Assembly: GCA_020047725.1 (NCBI GenBank) | Contig: JAIFNM010000022.1 | Span: 1-8,737 of the forward strand | Length of the DNA: 8,737 nucleotides | Direction: 5' to 3' | Origin: Betaproteobacteria bacterium | GTDB lineage: Bacteria > Pseudomonadota > Gammaproteobacteria > Burkholderiales > Rhodocyclaceae | Part shown: in pieces, positions 1-5,564 of the stretch | Numbering within the stretch: position 1 is the first letter of the stretch | Layout of the letters: the number at the start of each line of letters is the position of its first letter | Position numbers and translations under genes: made by a program | Notes under the pieces: model-generated | The model's input: only the letters and a program-made list of their open reading frames with translations | Told to the model about the DNA's origin: nothing | Databases searched by the model: none

Positions 1-918
1 ACCACGGTTTTGCTGACCGGGGAAAGCGGTGTCGGCAAGGAAGTCGTTGCGAAATTCATTCATAACCACTCGGCACGGCATGCCGGGCCATTTGTCGCCA
101 TCAACTGTGCGGCCATTCCGGATAGCTTGTTGGAGGCCACGCTTTTCGGGTACGAGAAGGGCGCCTTTACGGGCGCGCAGCAGGCACAGGCAGGAAAGTT
201 CGAGCAGGCGCAATACGGCACGCTCCTGCTCGATGAGGTGACCGAGATGCCGCTGGGGCTGCAGGCGAAGCTCCTGCGTGTTCTTCAGGAACGCGAGGTC
301 GAGCGGGTCGGTGGCAAGAAGCCGGTCCCACTCGATATAAGGATCGTCGCCACATCAAATCGCGATATGGCTGAGGCCGTCGCCAAGGGGGTCTTGCGCG
401 AAGACGTCTACTATCGGCTCAACGTCTTCCCTTTGCTGATTCCGGCCTTGCGCCAACGTCCCGACGACATCGTTCCACTGGCGCGACATTTTCTGGCGGA
501 GCATGGCGGTCGGTCGGGGCGACCCGGTTTGCGGCTTTCGTCCTCAGCTGAAGCGGCATTGGTTGGACATGGCTGGCCGGGTAATGTACGGGAACTGGAA
601 AACGTCATGCAGCGTGCCGTGATTTTTGCCTCTGGCGAGATCGTTGAGGTTGAGGCGCTTCATTTGACGGCCTCAGTATTGACGATAGCCGGGATGAGGT
701 CAGGTGCAATTGAGACTCAGATTACAGCCAGCTCAGTGCTCCAGTCTGACTCAGCCAAGACCGACAACATGAGAGACCTTGAACGCGAACACATTCTGGA
801 AACGCTGGCTTCGGTTGATGGATCGCGTAAACTGGCCGGCGAACGTCTTGGAATGTCGGAACGAACCTTGCGTTACAAGCTCAAACAGTTTCGGGATGCT
901 GGTTTGTTCAACGAATGA
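1..918 (+). CDS. fleR: Sigma-54-dependent flagellar transcriptional activator, FleR/FlrC type (5' end missing)
   Basis: This is an AAA+ enhancer-binding activator that would use ATP hydrolysis to open sigma-54 RNA polymerase complexes. The reading frame is open from base 1, so the true start and any N-terminal receiver domain lie outside the window. Counting window codons, Walker A is GESGVGKE (7-14), the sigma-54-contacting loop is GAFTGA (54-59), Walker B is TLLLDE (74-79), and the R-finger region [10 protein letters not shown] and the [10 protein letters not shown] motif follow. A Fis-type helix-turn-helix closes the protein (about 260-300, ending in [12 protein letters not shown]). The sequence style and the fliE neighbour point to FleR/FlrC, which activates middle and late flagellar genes, rather than to the master regulator FleQ. 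FleQ or an NtrC-like regulator cannot be fully excluded without the N-terminus. The stop is TGA at 916-918. Confidence 0.88.
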   Translation, partial: TTVLLTGESGVGKEVVAKFIHNHSARHAGPFVAINCAAIPDSLLEATLFGYEKGAFTGAQQAQAGKFEQAQYGTLLLDEVTEMPLGLQAKLLRVLQEREVERVGGKKPVPLDIRIVATSNRDMAEAVAKGVLREDVYYRLNVFPLLIPALRQRPDDIVPLARHFLAEHGGRSGRPGLRLSSSAEAALVGHGWPGNVRELENVMQRAVIFASGEIVEVEALHLTASVLTIAGMRSGAIETQITASSVLQSDSAKTDNMRDLEREHILETLASVDGSRKLAGERLGMSERTLRYKLKQFRDAGLFNE

Positions 919-931
919 TGGTGTAAGACAG

Positions 932-948
932 CTGGCCCAATATTTGCG
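932..948 (+). promoter_or_regulatory. Sigma-54 (-24/-12) promoter for fliE
   Basis: The sequence CTGGCCCAATATTTGCG matches the RpoN consensus YTGGCACGNNNNTTGCW well. The invariant GG is at 934-935 and GC at 946-947, exactly ten bases apart. It sits between the activator stop codon and fliE. The predicted start, about 12 bases after the GC, leaves a leader of roughly 20 bases with the ribosome site GGAGAGG (971-977). The activator encoded just upstream is its natural regulator, which is an inference from proximity. Confidence 0.75.
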
Positions 949-980
949 TAGTATGGCTTGAAGATTGTTTGGAGAGGCAC

Positions 981-1304
981 ATGGACACCAAGGGTATCGA
1001 TCAGATGTTGAGCGTATTGCGAGCGACCGCGACACAGGCCGGAGGCCGTGTGTCCGAGGCACAGAGCGCACCGGCGGGCGGGGCGGATTTCGCCCAGATC
1101 CTGCAGAACTCGATTGATCAAGTTAACCAGACGCAGCAGCAGGCGGAAGGCATGGCGGCAAATTTTGCCGCCGGCGACGGCAATGCCAATCTGCACGAGG
1201 TGATGATCTCTCTGCAGAAGGCCAATGTTTCGTTCCAGGAGATGGTGCAGGTGCGCAACAAGCTCGTTTCTGCGTATCACGATGTGCTGAACATGCAGAT
1301 ATAA
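981..1304 (+). CDS. fliE: Flagellar hook-basal body complex protein FliE
   Basis: FliE is the small protein that joins the MS ring to the proximal rod and is an early export substrate of the flagellar type III system. The product is 107 residues, the usual size for the family. The conserved C-terminal half is clear: NLHEVMISLQKANVSFQ followed by MVQVRNKLVSAYHDVLNMQI, with the family's typical ending. An N-terminal low-complexity stretch precedes FAQILQNSIDQVN. The ATG at 981 was chosen over an upstream TTG at 969 because GGAGAGG (971-977) lies just ahead of it. It is probably read from the sigma-54 promoter at 932-948. Unusually, no fliF follows: a terminator and a convergent gene close the transcript. 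Confidence 0.93.
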   Translation: MDTKGIDQMLSVLRATATQAGGRVSEAQSAPAGGADFAQILQNSIDQVNQTQQQAEGMAANFAAGDGNANLHEVMISLQKANVSFQEMVQVRNKLVSAYHDVLNMQI

Positions 1305-1330
1305 CAGCGATATCCCTCGCAGGATTGAAC

Positions 1331-1360
1331 AACGGCACCCTTGAGGTGCCGTTTTCGTTT
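1331..1360 (+). terminator. Rho-independent terminator after fliE
   Basis: A perfect 9-bp stem (AACGGCACC at 1331-1339, GGTGCCGTT at 1345-1353) with a 5-base loop is followed by a T-rich tail, TTTCGTTT. It starts 26 bases after the fliE stop and ends at the stop codon of the convergent ycgR. It may also help stop transcription coming from the - strand, but on that side the T-tract is poor. Confidence 0.8.
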
Positions 1361-2163
1361 CAGGCCAGGCCGCTCAGTTTAGCCTTGCGTTCGCGCTCGA
1401 CGCGCGTGATGTAGCGTTGAACCATGTTCAATCGGGCACCGGACAGGTTGACGAACTCGCAACCCATGCGAACATAGTGCGATCCGTTCCGAGTTGTTAC
1501 GTCAAAGAGGTTGCGCACACAGAGCGAGACAACCAGCAAACCTTCTTCCGGCAACATCATCTTGCAGTCGCTCAGCGTCTCACCCCGCTCAAAAAGTTGA
1601 GCGTGGTCGAGCGTTGCCATCAGACCAACGCCGCCGCCGCTGACGTCAAGCAACGGAAGTTCGACATTCTGCGCGCTTTTGTCCGCTCTTCTGGCGATTG
1701 CATTGAGTTTGACCGGATTGACGATTGGCGTTGAAAGCCTGAAATACTCGCGGCGTTGAAGGCGTAACAGAGTCTCTGGTACGTTTCCTAGAAAAGCAGC
1801 GCGCCCCTCGTTTTGCGTTTGCGACAGCTCTTTCAGGCTGAACTGGACTTTTACCTTGTCGATGATCGTCGTAAGAATCAGCTTGTCGGCCAGCAACGCC
1901 CGGCGGTTCATTTCCTCATTACTGCCAATGTCGAGGATGAACTCGCGATTATCCGAGGTCAGGGAGAGCATCGTGGTGAGCAGGAAAGAACGGCCCTGGT
2001 CGAAATGAACCGTGATCATCGCGCCTTTTTGAATCAGGGAGCGAAGCACGGCGAGAATTTCCGATTTCGAATGCAGCAAAAACTGGCTGTATTCGTCAGA
2101 TTGTTCAAGTTCGAACTGAGGCGGTACATGTTCGGGAAGCACAGGAACTTCGGTTTCTTCCAT
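1360..2163 (-). CDS. ycgR: Flagellar brake protein YcgR (PilZ domain, cyclic-di-GMP binding)
   Basis: YcgR-type proteins bind cyclic-di-GMP and then act on the flagellar motor to slow swimming. The 267-residue product has the YcgR architecture: an N-terminal YcgR domain (about 25-130) followed by a PilZ domain (about 132-250). Both cyclic-di-GMP binding signatures are intact: RRxxxR (QRREYFR, residues 136-142) and DxSxxGxG (DVSGGGVG, 173-180), so the protein should still bind the ligand. The ATG at 2163 has an AGGAT ribosome site about 6 bases upstream. The gene faces fliE tail to tail, and its upstream side abuts the higBA insert, so it must have its own promoter between 2164 and about 2250. 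No clear match was found there; TTGTTT plus TAAAAT at 19-base spacing is the best, weak candidate. Confidence 0.9.
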   Translation of the reverse strand: MEETEVPVLPEHVPPQFELEQSDEYSQFLLHSKSEILAVLRSLIQKGAMITVHFDQGRSFLLTTMLSLTSDNREFILDIGSNEEMNRRALLADKLILTTIIDKVKVQFSLKELSQTQNEGRAAFLGNVPETLLRLQRREYFRLSTPIVNPVKLNAIARRADKSAQNVELPLLDVSGGGVGLMATLDHAQLFERGETLSDCKMMLPEEGLLVVSLCVRNLFDVTTRNGSHYVRMGCEFVNLSGARLNMVQRYITRVERERKAKLSGLA

Positions 2164-2254
2164 TTTTTATCCTGATGTCGGGTACCGCAACAATTTTAAA
2201 TCAAAAATCTCTATGAGAAACAAAAGACGTGACCAAGTTGCAATGGAAAAGATT

Positions 2255-2283
2255 CGTCATTCCGGGCGTGATCCGGAATCCAG
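2255..2283. repeat. Short REP-like palindrome
   Basis: The segment contains the imperfect palindrome ATTCCGG (2259-2265) / CCGGAAT (2273-2279), flanked by GTC and CCAG. It resembles the dispersed 'GTCATTCC...GGAATCCAG' repeats common in proteobacterial chromosomes. Only one copy is present here, so its repeat nature rests on resemblance. It lies in the 190-base gap between the divergent ycgR and higB. Confidence 0.4.
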
Positions 2284-2302
2284 TTCGTGGCTCTTTTTCT
2301 GA

Positions 2303-2331
2303 TTGACCTTGTAGTGCAATGGGGTTAAAGT
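2303..2331 (+). promoter_or_regulatory. Sigma-70-like promoter for higBA
   Basis: TTGACC (2303-2308, five of six consensus bases) and TAAAGT (2326-2331, four of six) are separated by 17 bases. They are placed so that transcription would start about 10-15 bases upstream of the higB ATG. The inverted repeat at 2332-2346 overlaps the predicted start site, which suits autoregulation by the HigBA complex. Confidence 0.6.
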
Positions 2332-2346
2332 CTCCCAAAACGGGAG
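2332..2346 (+). promoter_or_regulatory. Inverted repeat over the higB ribosome site; possible operator
   Basis: CTCCC (2332-2336) and GGGAG (2342-2346) form a 5-bp inverted repeat with a 5-base centre. The right arm is also the likely Shine-Dalgarno sequence for higB, 7 bases before the ATG at 2354. It could be a HigA operator next to the -10 box, or a small hairpin that lowers toxin translation. Five base pairs is short, so both roles are tentative. Confidence 0.4.
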
Positions 2347-2353
2347 TTTTTCT

Positions 2354-2662
2354 ATGCGTGTGATTGCCAAGAGTACGCTGGTCAAGTTCTGGGGGCGGCC
2401 GGAATATGCTGATTCTAAAGGGGCTTTACAAAGTTGGTATGACGAAGCTGTCAAGGCGAACTGGAAGACGCCGCAGGATATAAAAGAGAGTTACGGCAGC
2501 GCAAGTATCTGTGGGAATAACCGGGTAGTGTTCAACATAGCCGGAAACAAATACCGCTTGGTCGTGGAAATGCAATATCGAGCCGGAATAGTTTGGGTGA
2601 AGTTTCTTGGAACCCATGTGCGGTACGACCAAATCAACGTGGAGACCATCAATGAATATTAA
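2354..2662 (+). CDS. higB: Type II toxin HigB (mRNA interferase)
   Basis: HigB toxins of the RelE-like superfamily cleave mRNA on the ribosome and are neutralised by HigA. The 102-residue product has the usual length and matches the HigB_toxin family along its length. The N-terminal basic region is followed by a WYDEAVKANWKTPQDIKESYGSA stretch. The core VVFNIAGNKYRLVVEMQY and then VKFLGTHVRYDQI correspond to the beta-strand core and the conserved TH..YD tail of E. coli HigB. The ATG at 2354 has GGGAG 7 bases upstream. It is first in a two-gene operon and overlaps higA by 11 bases, the toxin-first order typical of higBA. The gene looks intact and is visibly less GC-rich than the flagellar genes, which suits acquisition by transfer. 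Confidence 0.9.
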   Translation: MRVIAKSTLVKFWGRPEYADSKGALQSWYDEAVKANWKTPQDIKESYGSASICGNNRVVFNIAGNKYRLVVEMQYRAGIVWVKFLGTHVRYDQINVETINEY

Positions 2663-3005
2663 GCCAATCCGAAACGACGACGACTTGCGCGCTGCATTCG
2701 AGCAACTGGAGCGGGTGTATCAAGCGCAAGAGGCGACGCCCGAAGCGGATGAGATGGAAATTCTAGTAACGCTTATCGAAGCCTATGAGCGTAAGCAATA
2801 CCCAATAGACGCTACGGACCCTGTCGAAGCCATTAAATTCAGAATGGAGCAGCAAGGGCTTACTCCAAAAGATCTTGAACTCTACATTGGCTCTAGCGGC
2901 CGTGTTTCGGAGGTGCTGAACTGTAAGCGTCGGCTAAGTCTGAAAATGGTGAAGCGACTTCATGACGGTCTGCATATCCCATACGAAAGTCTTTTGGCGG
3001 CTTAA
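2652..3005 (+). CDS. higA: Antitoxin HigA (XRE-type helix-turn-helix)
   Basis: HigA binds and inhibits HigB and represses its own operon. The 117-residue product has an N-terminal helical part (about 5-50, IRNDDDLRAAFEQLERVYQA) and a C-terminal XRE-type helix-turn-helix (about 57-115). The latter includes AIKFRMEQQGLTPKDLELYIG, the recognition region GRVSEVLNCKRRLS and the helix LKMVKRLHDGLHIPYESLL. This layout matches the E. coli HigA type. The ATG at 2652 was chosen because the resulting 11-base overlap with higB gives translational coupling and the N-terminus MNIKPIRNDDDL fits the family. An upstream in-frame alternative would run 45 bases deeper into higB. No T-tract terminator follows; REP-like hairpins come next. 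Confidence 0.88.
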   Translation: MNIKPIRNDDDLRAAFEQLERVYQAQEATPEADEMEILVTLIEAYERKQYPIDATDPVEAIKFRMEQQGLTPKDLELYIGSSGRVSEVLNCKRRLSLKMVKRLHDGLHIPYESLLAA

Positions 3006-3031
3006 AAAAGCCAACGGCACGGCAGCCATCA

Positions 3032-3108
3032 TGTAGGAGCCCAGTTTTACTGGGCGATAGCAGCAGTGGAGCACAACCGCCCGTCGCGCAGTAAACTGTG
3101 CTCCTACA
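3032..3108. repeat. Head-to-head pair of REP-like elements
   Basis: TGTAGGAGC at 3032-3040 is mirrored by GCTCCTACA at 3100-3108. Read inward, the two units are alike: the left one continues as CCAGTTTTACTGGGCGA, and the complement of the right one as ACAGTTTACTGCGCGA. Each unit contains its own hairpin: a perfect 7-bp stem GCCCAGT/ACTGGGC on the left, and GCGCAGT/ACTGTGC with one G-T pair on the right. This is the arrangement of paired REP/BIME elements, which TnpA-REP transposases are known to mobilise. Lying 26 bases after higA, it may also stop transcription or stabilise the higBA mRNA 3' end. Confidence 0.7.
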
Positions 3109-3109
3109 A

Positions 3110-3226
3110 AAACCGGAAACCGCCAAGGAGCTTCAGGCCATAGTTCCGCAAGGCGCATGGATCGGTCGTCTCGGACAGGCATGCCGTGAAGCGGGCGTAA
3201 ACATTGAATCTCATGGCATCAGGTCT
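3110..3226 (+). pseudogene. Possible remnant of a tyrosine recombinase C-terminus
   Basis: After the REP pair a short open stretch reads roughly KPETAKELQAIVPQGAWIG, then RLGQACREAGVNIESHGIR. The pattern 'ACREAGV..SHGIR' resembles the part of phage-type integrases that carries the HxxR catalytic box (usually 'HGLRK'). No start, no catalytic tyrosine and no upstream catalytic domain are present. After HGIR the frame loses any likeness and runs into the 3' end of the convergent FlhB-like gene. If the likeness is real, this is a decayed tail left by a mobile element. A chance reading frame is equally possible. Confidence 0.22.
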
Positions 3227-3282
3227 GAAGACTGCCGTGTTTATTGCCTTGCAGCTCAATTGTCGCGAAATGCCTTGAGCCG

Positions 3283-3609
3283 TTACTTTTTTTCAGGCAT
3301 TTCCGGCAAAGCCGAAAGAACAGGGGAGGCAGCGACGGGCTGGCCGCTTTCCAGGCGATAGATCCAGGCCAGTAATTCGGCGACGACGACGTAGAGTTGT
3401 GCCGGGATACGCTGGTCAAGATCGACCTGCATGAGCAAGGAAACCATTTCCGGTGATTCGTGCACATAAACGCCGTGTTCGCGCGCTCTGGAAATGATCT
3501 TTTCGGCGATGAGGCCCCGACCTTTGGCCACAATACGTGGCGCCGCATCGGCCTGGCCATAGGCCAGGGCGACAGCGCTCTTCAGCGGGTCATTGGCCGG
3601 TTTGGCCAT
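3283..3609 (-). CDS. FlhB C-terminal domain-like protein (FlhB paralogue, export-gate related)
   Basis: The 108-residue product aligns with the cytoplasmic C-terminal domain of FlhB, the export-gate protein that switches secretion from hook to filament subunits. The conserved blocks are AVALAYG, AAPRIVAKGRGLIAEKI, A.EHGVYVHESPEMVSLL and DQRIPAQLYVVVAELLAWIYRLE. The transmembrane half of FlhB is absent. The autocleavage motif NPTH is also absent: the corresponding place reads NDPLKS before AVAL. It therefore cannot replace FlhB, and it resembles the small FlhB-like (FlhX/YlqH) proteins. The ATG at 3609 gives the family-like start MAKPANDPL and a 20-base overlap with the end of fliK. In-frame starts at 3633 (ATG) and 3639 (GTG) would lengthen the overlap. 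No strong ribosome site is visible, which suggests coupling to fliK. Confidence 0.85.
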   Translation of the reverse strand: MAKPANDPLKSAVALAYGQADAAPRIVAKGRGLIAEKIISRAREHGVYVHESPEMVSLLMQVDLDQRIPAQLYVVVAELLAWIYRLESGQPVAASPVLSALPEMPEKK

Positions 3610-4807
3610 CCGCTTTGCTTTCTGGTACCGCATCGACACCCATCGAGGCTAGTGTGAGGCCCGCTTCATCAAGCTGACTTCTCAATGCCAGGCTCGACGC
3701 ACGGATCAGCGCGCGTGTTTCGGCGTTACCGGCAGTCAACGTCAGGCTGACCTGGTTGCCCTGAAGTCGAATCTGCGCAGCAATATCGCCAAGCTTAGGA
3801 AGCTCCAGATTCAAACGTGTCGTCCATTTGGCGGCTGCTTCTTCATTCTCTTGCCCTGATCGGGCCGCATCCTCGTCGATTTCCCAACGCATTTCCTGGC
3901 TCGGCCAGACCTGGCCCTGCCAAGCAAACGTCTGGGTTGCCAGTGCGTCCAGTTGCTGCTGGACAATCGGCTGCGTCTGCGGTGCGACGACCTGACCCTG
4001 CGTTTGGGTAGTGCCGGTCTTGCTGCCATCTGCGACGTTCTGGGTAAGGACTAAATCGGTCGCAGAACGAGAAGTCGCGAGTTCCCCTGTGCCTGGAGTG
4101 CTTGTTTGCGCAACGATTTTCGGATGTGCTGCATTGGCCAATTCGGCCGCACCTCCTTGCACCGGCGCTTTCAATACGTTCGCACTGGCCTGCTCCTCAG
4201 CGAGCGCCGCGGTGAATGCGGCCGGCGAAGACAGTTTCCCCTGCGGCTCGAGCAATAACGCGGCTTTTGGCAAACGACCTTCGACCCACTCCGCTTGATG
4301 CGCCTCATAGAACATGCCGCTCTGCGCGATGGCTTGCTTGAGTTGGGGCAGCAAATCCTGTGCGTTGTTCGGCGGAGCGTTTGTGATGGGCTGGTTGCCA
4401 TTCAACGGCAGGGCCTGATTGCCTTTGGCTTCAGGGGCGCCCGAAAAAAGCGTGCTGATCAATTGGCCGGTACGGCTCAGTGTTGCGGACGTCGATGCAG
4501 CGGTCTTGCCGCCGTCACCTTCCGGGCGGGATAGAACCGCCAGCGCCAGTTTGCCGTCGGATTCCGTAACCTGAAGTTCGAGCGAGTCGCCGCTCTTGGC
4601 TGAGAATGGCAGCGCCAGAGTAATGTTGCGCTGGTTGATCATGGCGCGGTAGGTGCCATTGGGAAGCATGGCCTGGATTTCCGCCATGACTTTCTGGCCG
4701 GCTACCAGCCCGGAAAGTTTGTCGGAAATTTCCTGGGACGGCGCCACCGGGCGAAGAGCCGCGTCGGCTGAAACCTGAATACGGCTGGCGACATCGGCGG
4801 GGATCAT
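3590..4807 (-). CDS. fliK: Flagellar hook-length control protein FliK
   Basis: FliK is exported during hook growth, measures hook length and, through FlhB, switches export to filament proteins. The 405-residue product has the typical plan. There is a conserved N-terminal segment (about 1-95, MIPADVASRI... GQKVMAEIQAMLPNGTYRA), a long low-complexity middle rich in Gln, Ala, Thr and Pro, and a C-terminal hook-length domain (about 330-395). That domain contains LNLELPKLGDIAAQIRLQGN, the LTLTAGN strand and a helix ending SQLDEAGLTLASMGVD. The ATG at 4807 lies 10 bases after the fliT stop, with no good Shine-Dalgarno sequence in between, so translation is probably coupled to fliT. The identity rests mainly on the C-terminal domain and position. 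Confidence 0.88.
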   Translation of the reverse strand: MIPADVASRIQVSADAALRPVAPSQEISDKLSGLVAGQKVMAEIQAMLPNGTYRAMINQRNITLALPFSAKSGDSLELQVTESDGKLALAVLSRPEGDGGKTAASTSATLSRTGQLISTLFSGAPEAKGNQALPLNGNQPITNAPPNNAQDLLPQLKQAIAQSGMFYEAHQAEWVEGRLPKAALLLEPQGKLSSPAAFTAALAEEQASANVLKAPVQGGAAELANAAHPKIVAQTSTPGTGELATSRSATDLVLTQNVADGSKTGTTQTQGQVVAPQTQPIVQQQLDALATQTFAWQGQVWPSQEMRWEIDEDAARSGQENEEAAAKWTTRLNLELPKLGDIAAQIRLQGNQVSLTLTAGNAETRALIRASSLALRSQLDEAGLTLASMGVDAVPESKADGQTGQ

Positions 4808-4817
4808 TGAAAACGTT

Positions 4818-5120
4818 TTAGATAGAAGGAGACTTCATGCGAAGCAGGATTTTTGCGTGGTCTTGCCAGCAATGCACTCGCTCTATGATCTCTGCGCTTT
4901 CATGCTCTATTTGCGTGATGATCGTTGCAATGCGGGCTTTTTGAGCCTCAGATGTGGTTGTTTTTGCGTACATGACATCTTCGATAATCCTGGCGCGCTG
5001 CTTTTCGATCACAGCAAAAGAGTCCCAATCCTGAACAGCCACCGCTGCCAGCATTTTGTGGGTTAACTCAAGTGCGGCAGTATATTGACCTTCACTGTCT
5101 ATGAGTTTAGGTGGTGTCAT
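4818..5120 (-). CDS. fliT: Flagellar export chaperone FliT
   Basis: FliT is a small helical chaperone that binds the filament cap FliD and delivers it to the export ATPase complex. In enterobacteria it also antagonises FlhDC, but nothing here indicates that role. The 100-residue product is almost wholly predicted helix, with FliT-like features: YTAALELTHKMLAAVAVQDWDSFAVIEKQRARII and a long helix around ARIATIITQIEHESAEIIERV. FliT sequences diverge strongly, so much of the call comes from its place directly after fliS. The ATG at 5120 overlaps the fliS 3' end by 14 bases, which implies translational coupling. Confidence 0.75.
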   Translation of the reverse strand: MTPPKLIDSEGQYTAALELTHKMLAAVAVQDWDSFAVIEKQRARIIEDVMYAKTTTSEAQKARIATIITQIEHESAEIIERVHCWQDHAKILLRMKSPSI

Positions 5121-5538
5121 GACTCTTGGTTTTGGCCGATGATTGCTCTGATGGGGAGATCATTGCCCATGCTGACTCCAACTCGCCTAGTAGCCCCTTT
5201 GCCTCATCCAGAGCAGCCAAGTCGTTTTTCAGGTTTGCCCACAAAAGGCGGCGACTAATGTACTCATAAAGCGCTGCCAATCGTTCGGCTAGCTCTCCCC
5301 CTTCTTTAATATCGAGGCTGGCGAGGAGACCGTTGTTTACGATGTCTATGGCATTTGAAATGGCAGCGCCCTTTTCGGAGATGTGGTTTTTTTCCATGTG
5401 CGCGCGGGCCATCACAATAGCCGCCCGCGCCCCTTCAAAGAGCATCAAAGTCAATCTGTGAGGGTCGGCTGTTTCAACAGCCATCTCGATGCTGACTTTC
5501 TTGTAAGCTGCGGCAGGGTTCTGACTCATACCAAACAT
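5107..5538 (-). CDS. fliS: Flagellin export chaperone FliS
   Basis: FliS binds the C-terminus of flagellin and prevents premature filament assembly in the cytoplasm. The 143-residue helical product carries family marks: AAYKKVSIEMAVETADPHRLTLMLFEGA near the start, AISNAIDIVNNGLLASLDIKEGGELAERLAALYEYISRRLLWAN in the middle, and a GLLGELESAWAMI helix before a polar tail. The ATG at 5538 gives MFGMSQNPAAAY and has AAGGA about 9 bases upstream; a second ATG three codons in is a possible alternative. The gene lies 26 bases after fliD and overlaps fliT. Confidence 0.92.
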   Translation of the reverse strand: MFGMSQNPAAAYKKVSIEMAVETADPHRLTLMLFEGARAAIVMARAHMEKNHISEKGAAISNAIDIVNNGLLASLDIKEGGELAERLAALYEYISRRLLWANLKNDLAALDEAKGLLGELESAWAMISPSEQSSAKTKSHDTT

Positions 5539-5564
5539 CAGAGGATTTCCTTATTGTGGAGTGC

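Larger units (their letters stand above)
3006..3282. other. Gene-free gap between higA and the FlhB-like gene
   Basis: This 277-base gap holds the REP pair and the integrase-like stretch described separately. On the - strand, just past the stop of the FlhB-like gene, GCTCAA/TTGAGC (3254-3259 and 3275-3280) could form a 6-bp stem with a 15-base loop. It has no T-tract behind it, so it is at best a weak terminator for the long flagellar transcript. Nothing else coding was seen on either strand. Confidence 0.6.

Noticed and set aside
1813..2175. 120-residue open frame on the + strand opposite ycgR
   Set aside because: It lies wholly antisense to the well-supported YcgR coding region apart from its last bases, has no recognisable domain and no convincing ribosome site.
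2211..2240. Possible sigma-54 promoter for ycgR on the - strand (TGGTCACGTCTTTTG)
   Set aside because: The GG-to-GC spacing does not fit: ten bases after GG the sequence reads TG, and no GC dinucleotide is in place.
3098..3361. 87-residue open frame on the + strand after the REP pair, taken as a complete gene
   Set aside because: Its start codon lies inside the REP repeat and its end is antisense to the FlhB-like gene. Only the middle part was kept, as a low-confidence remnant.
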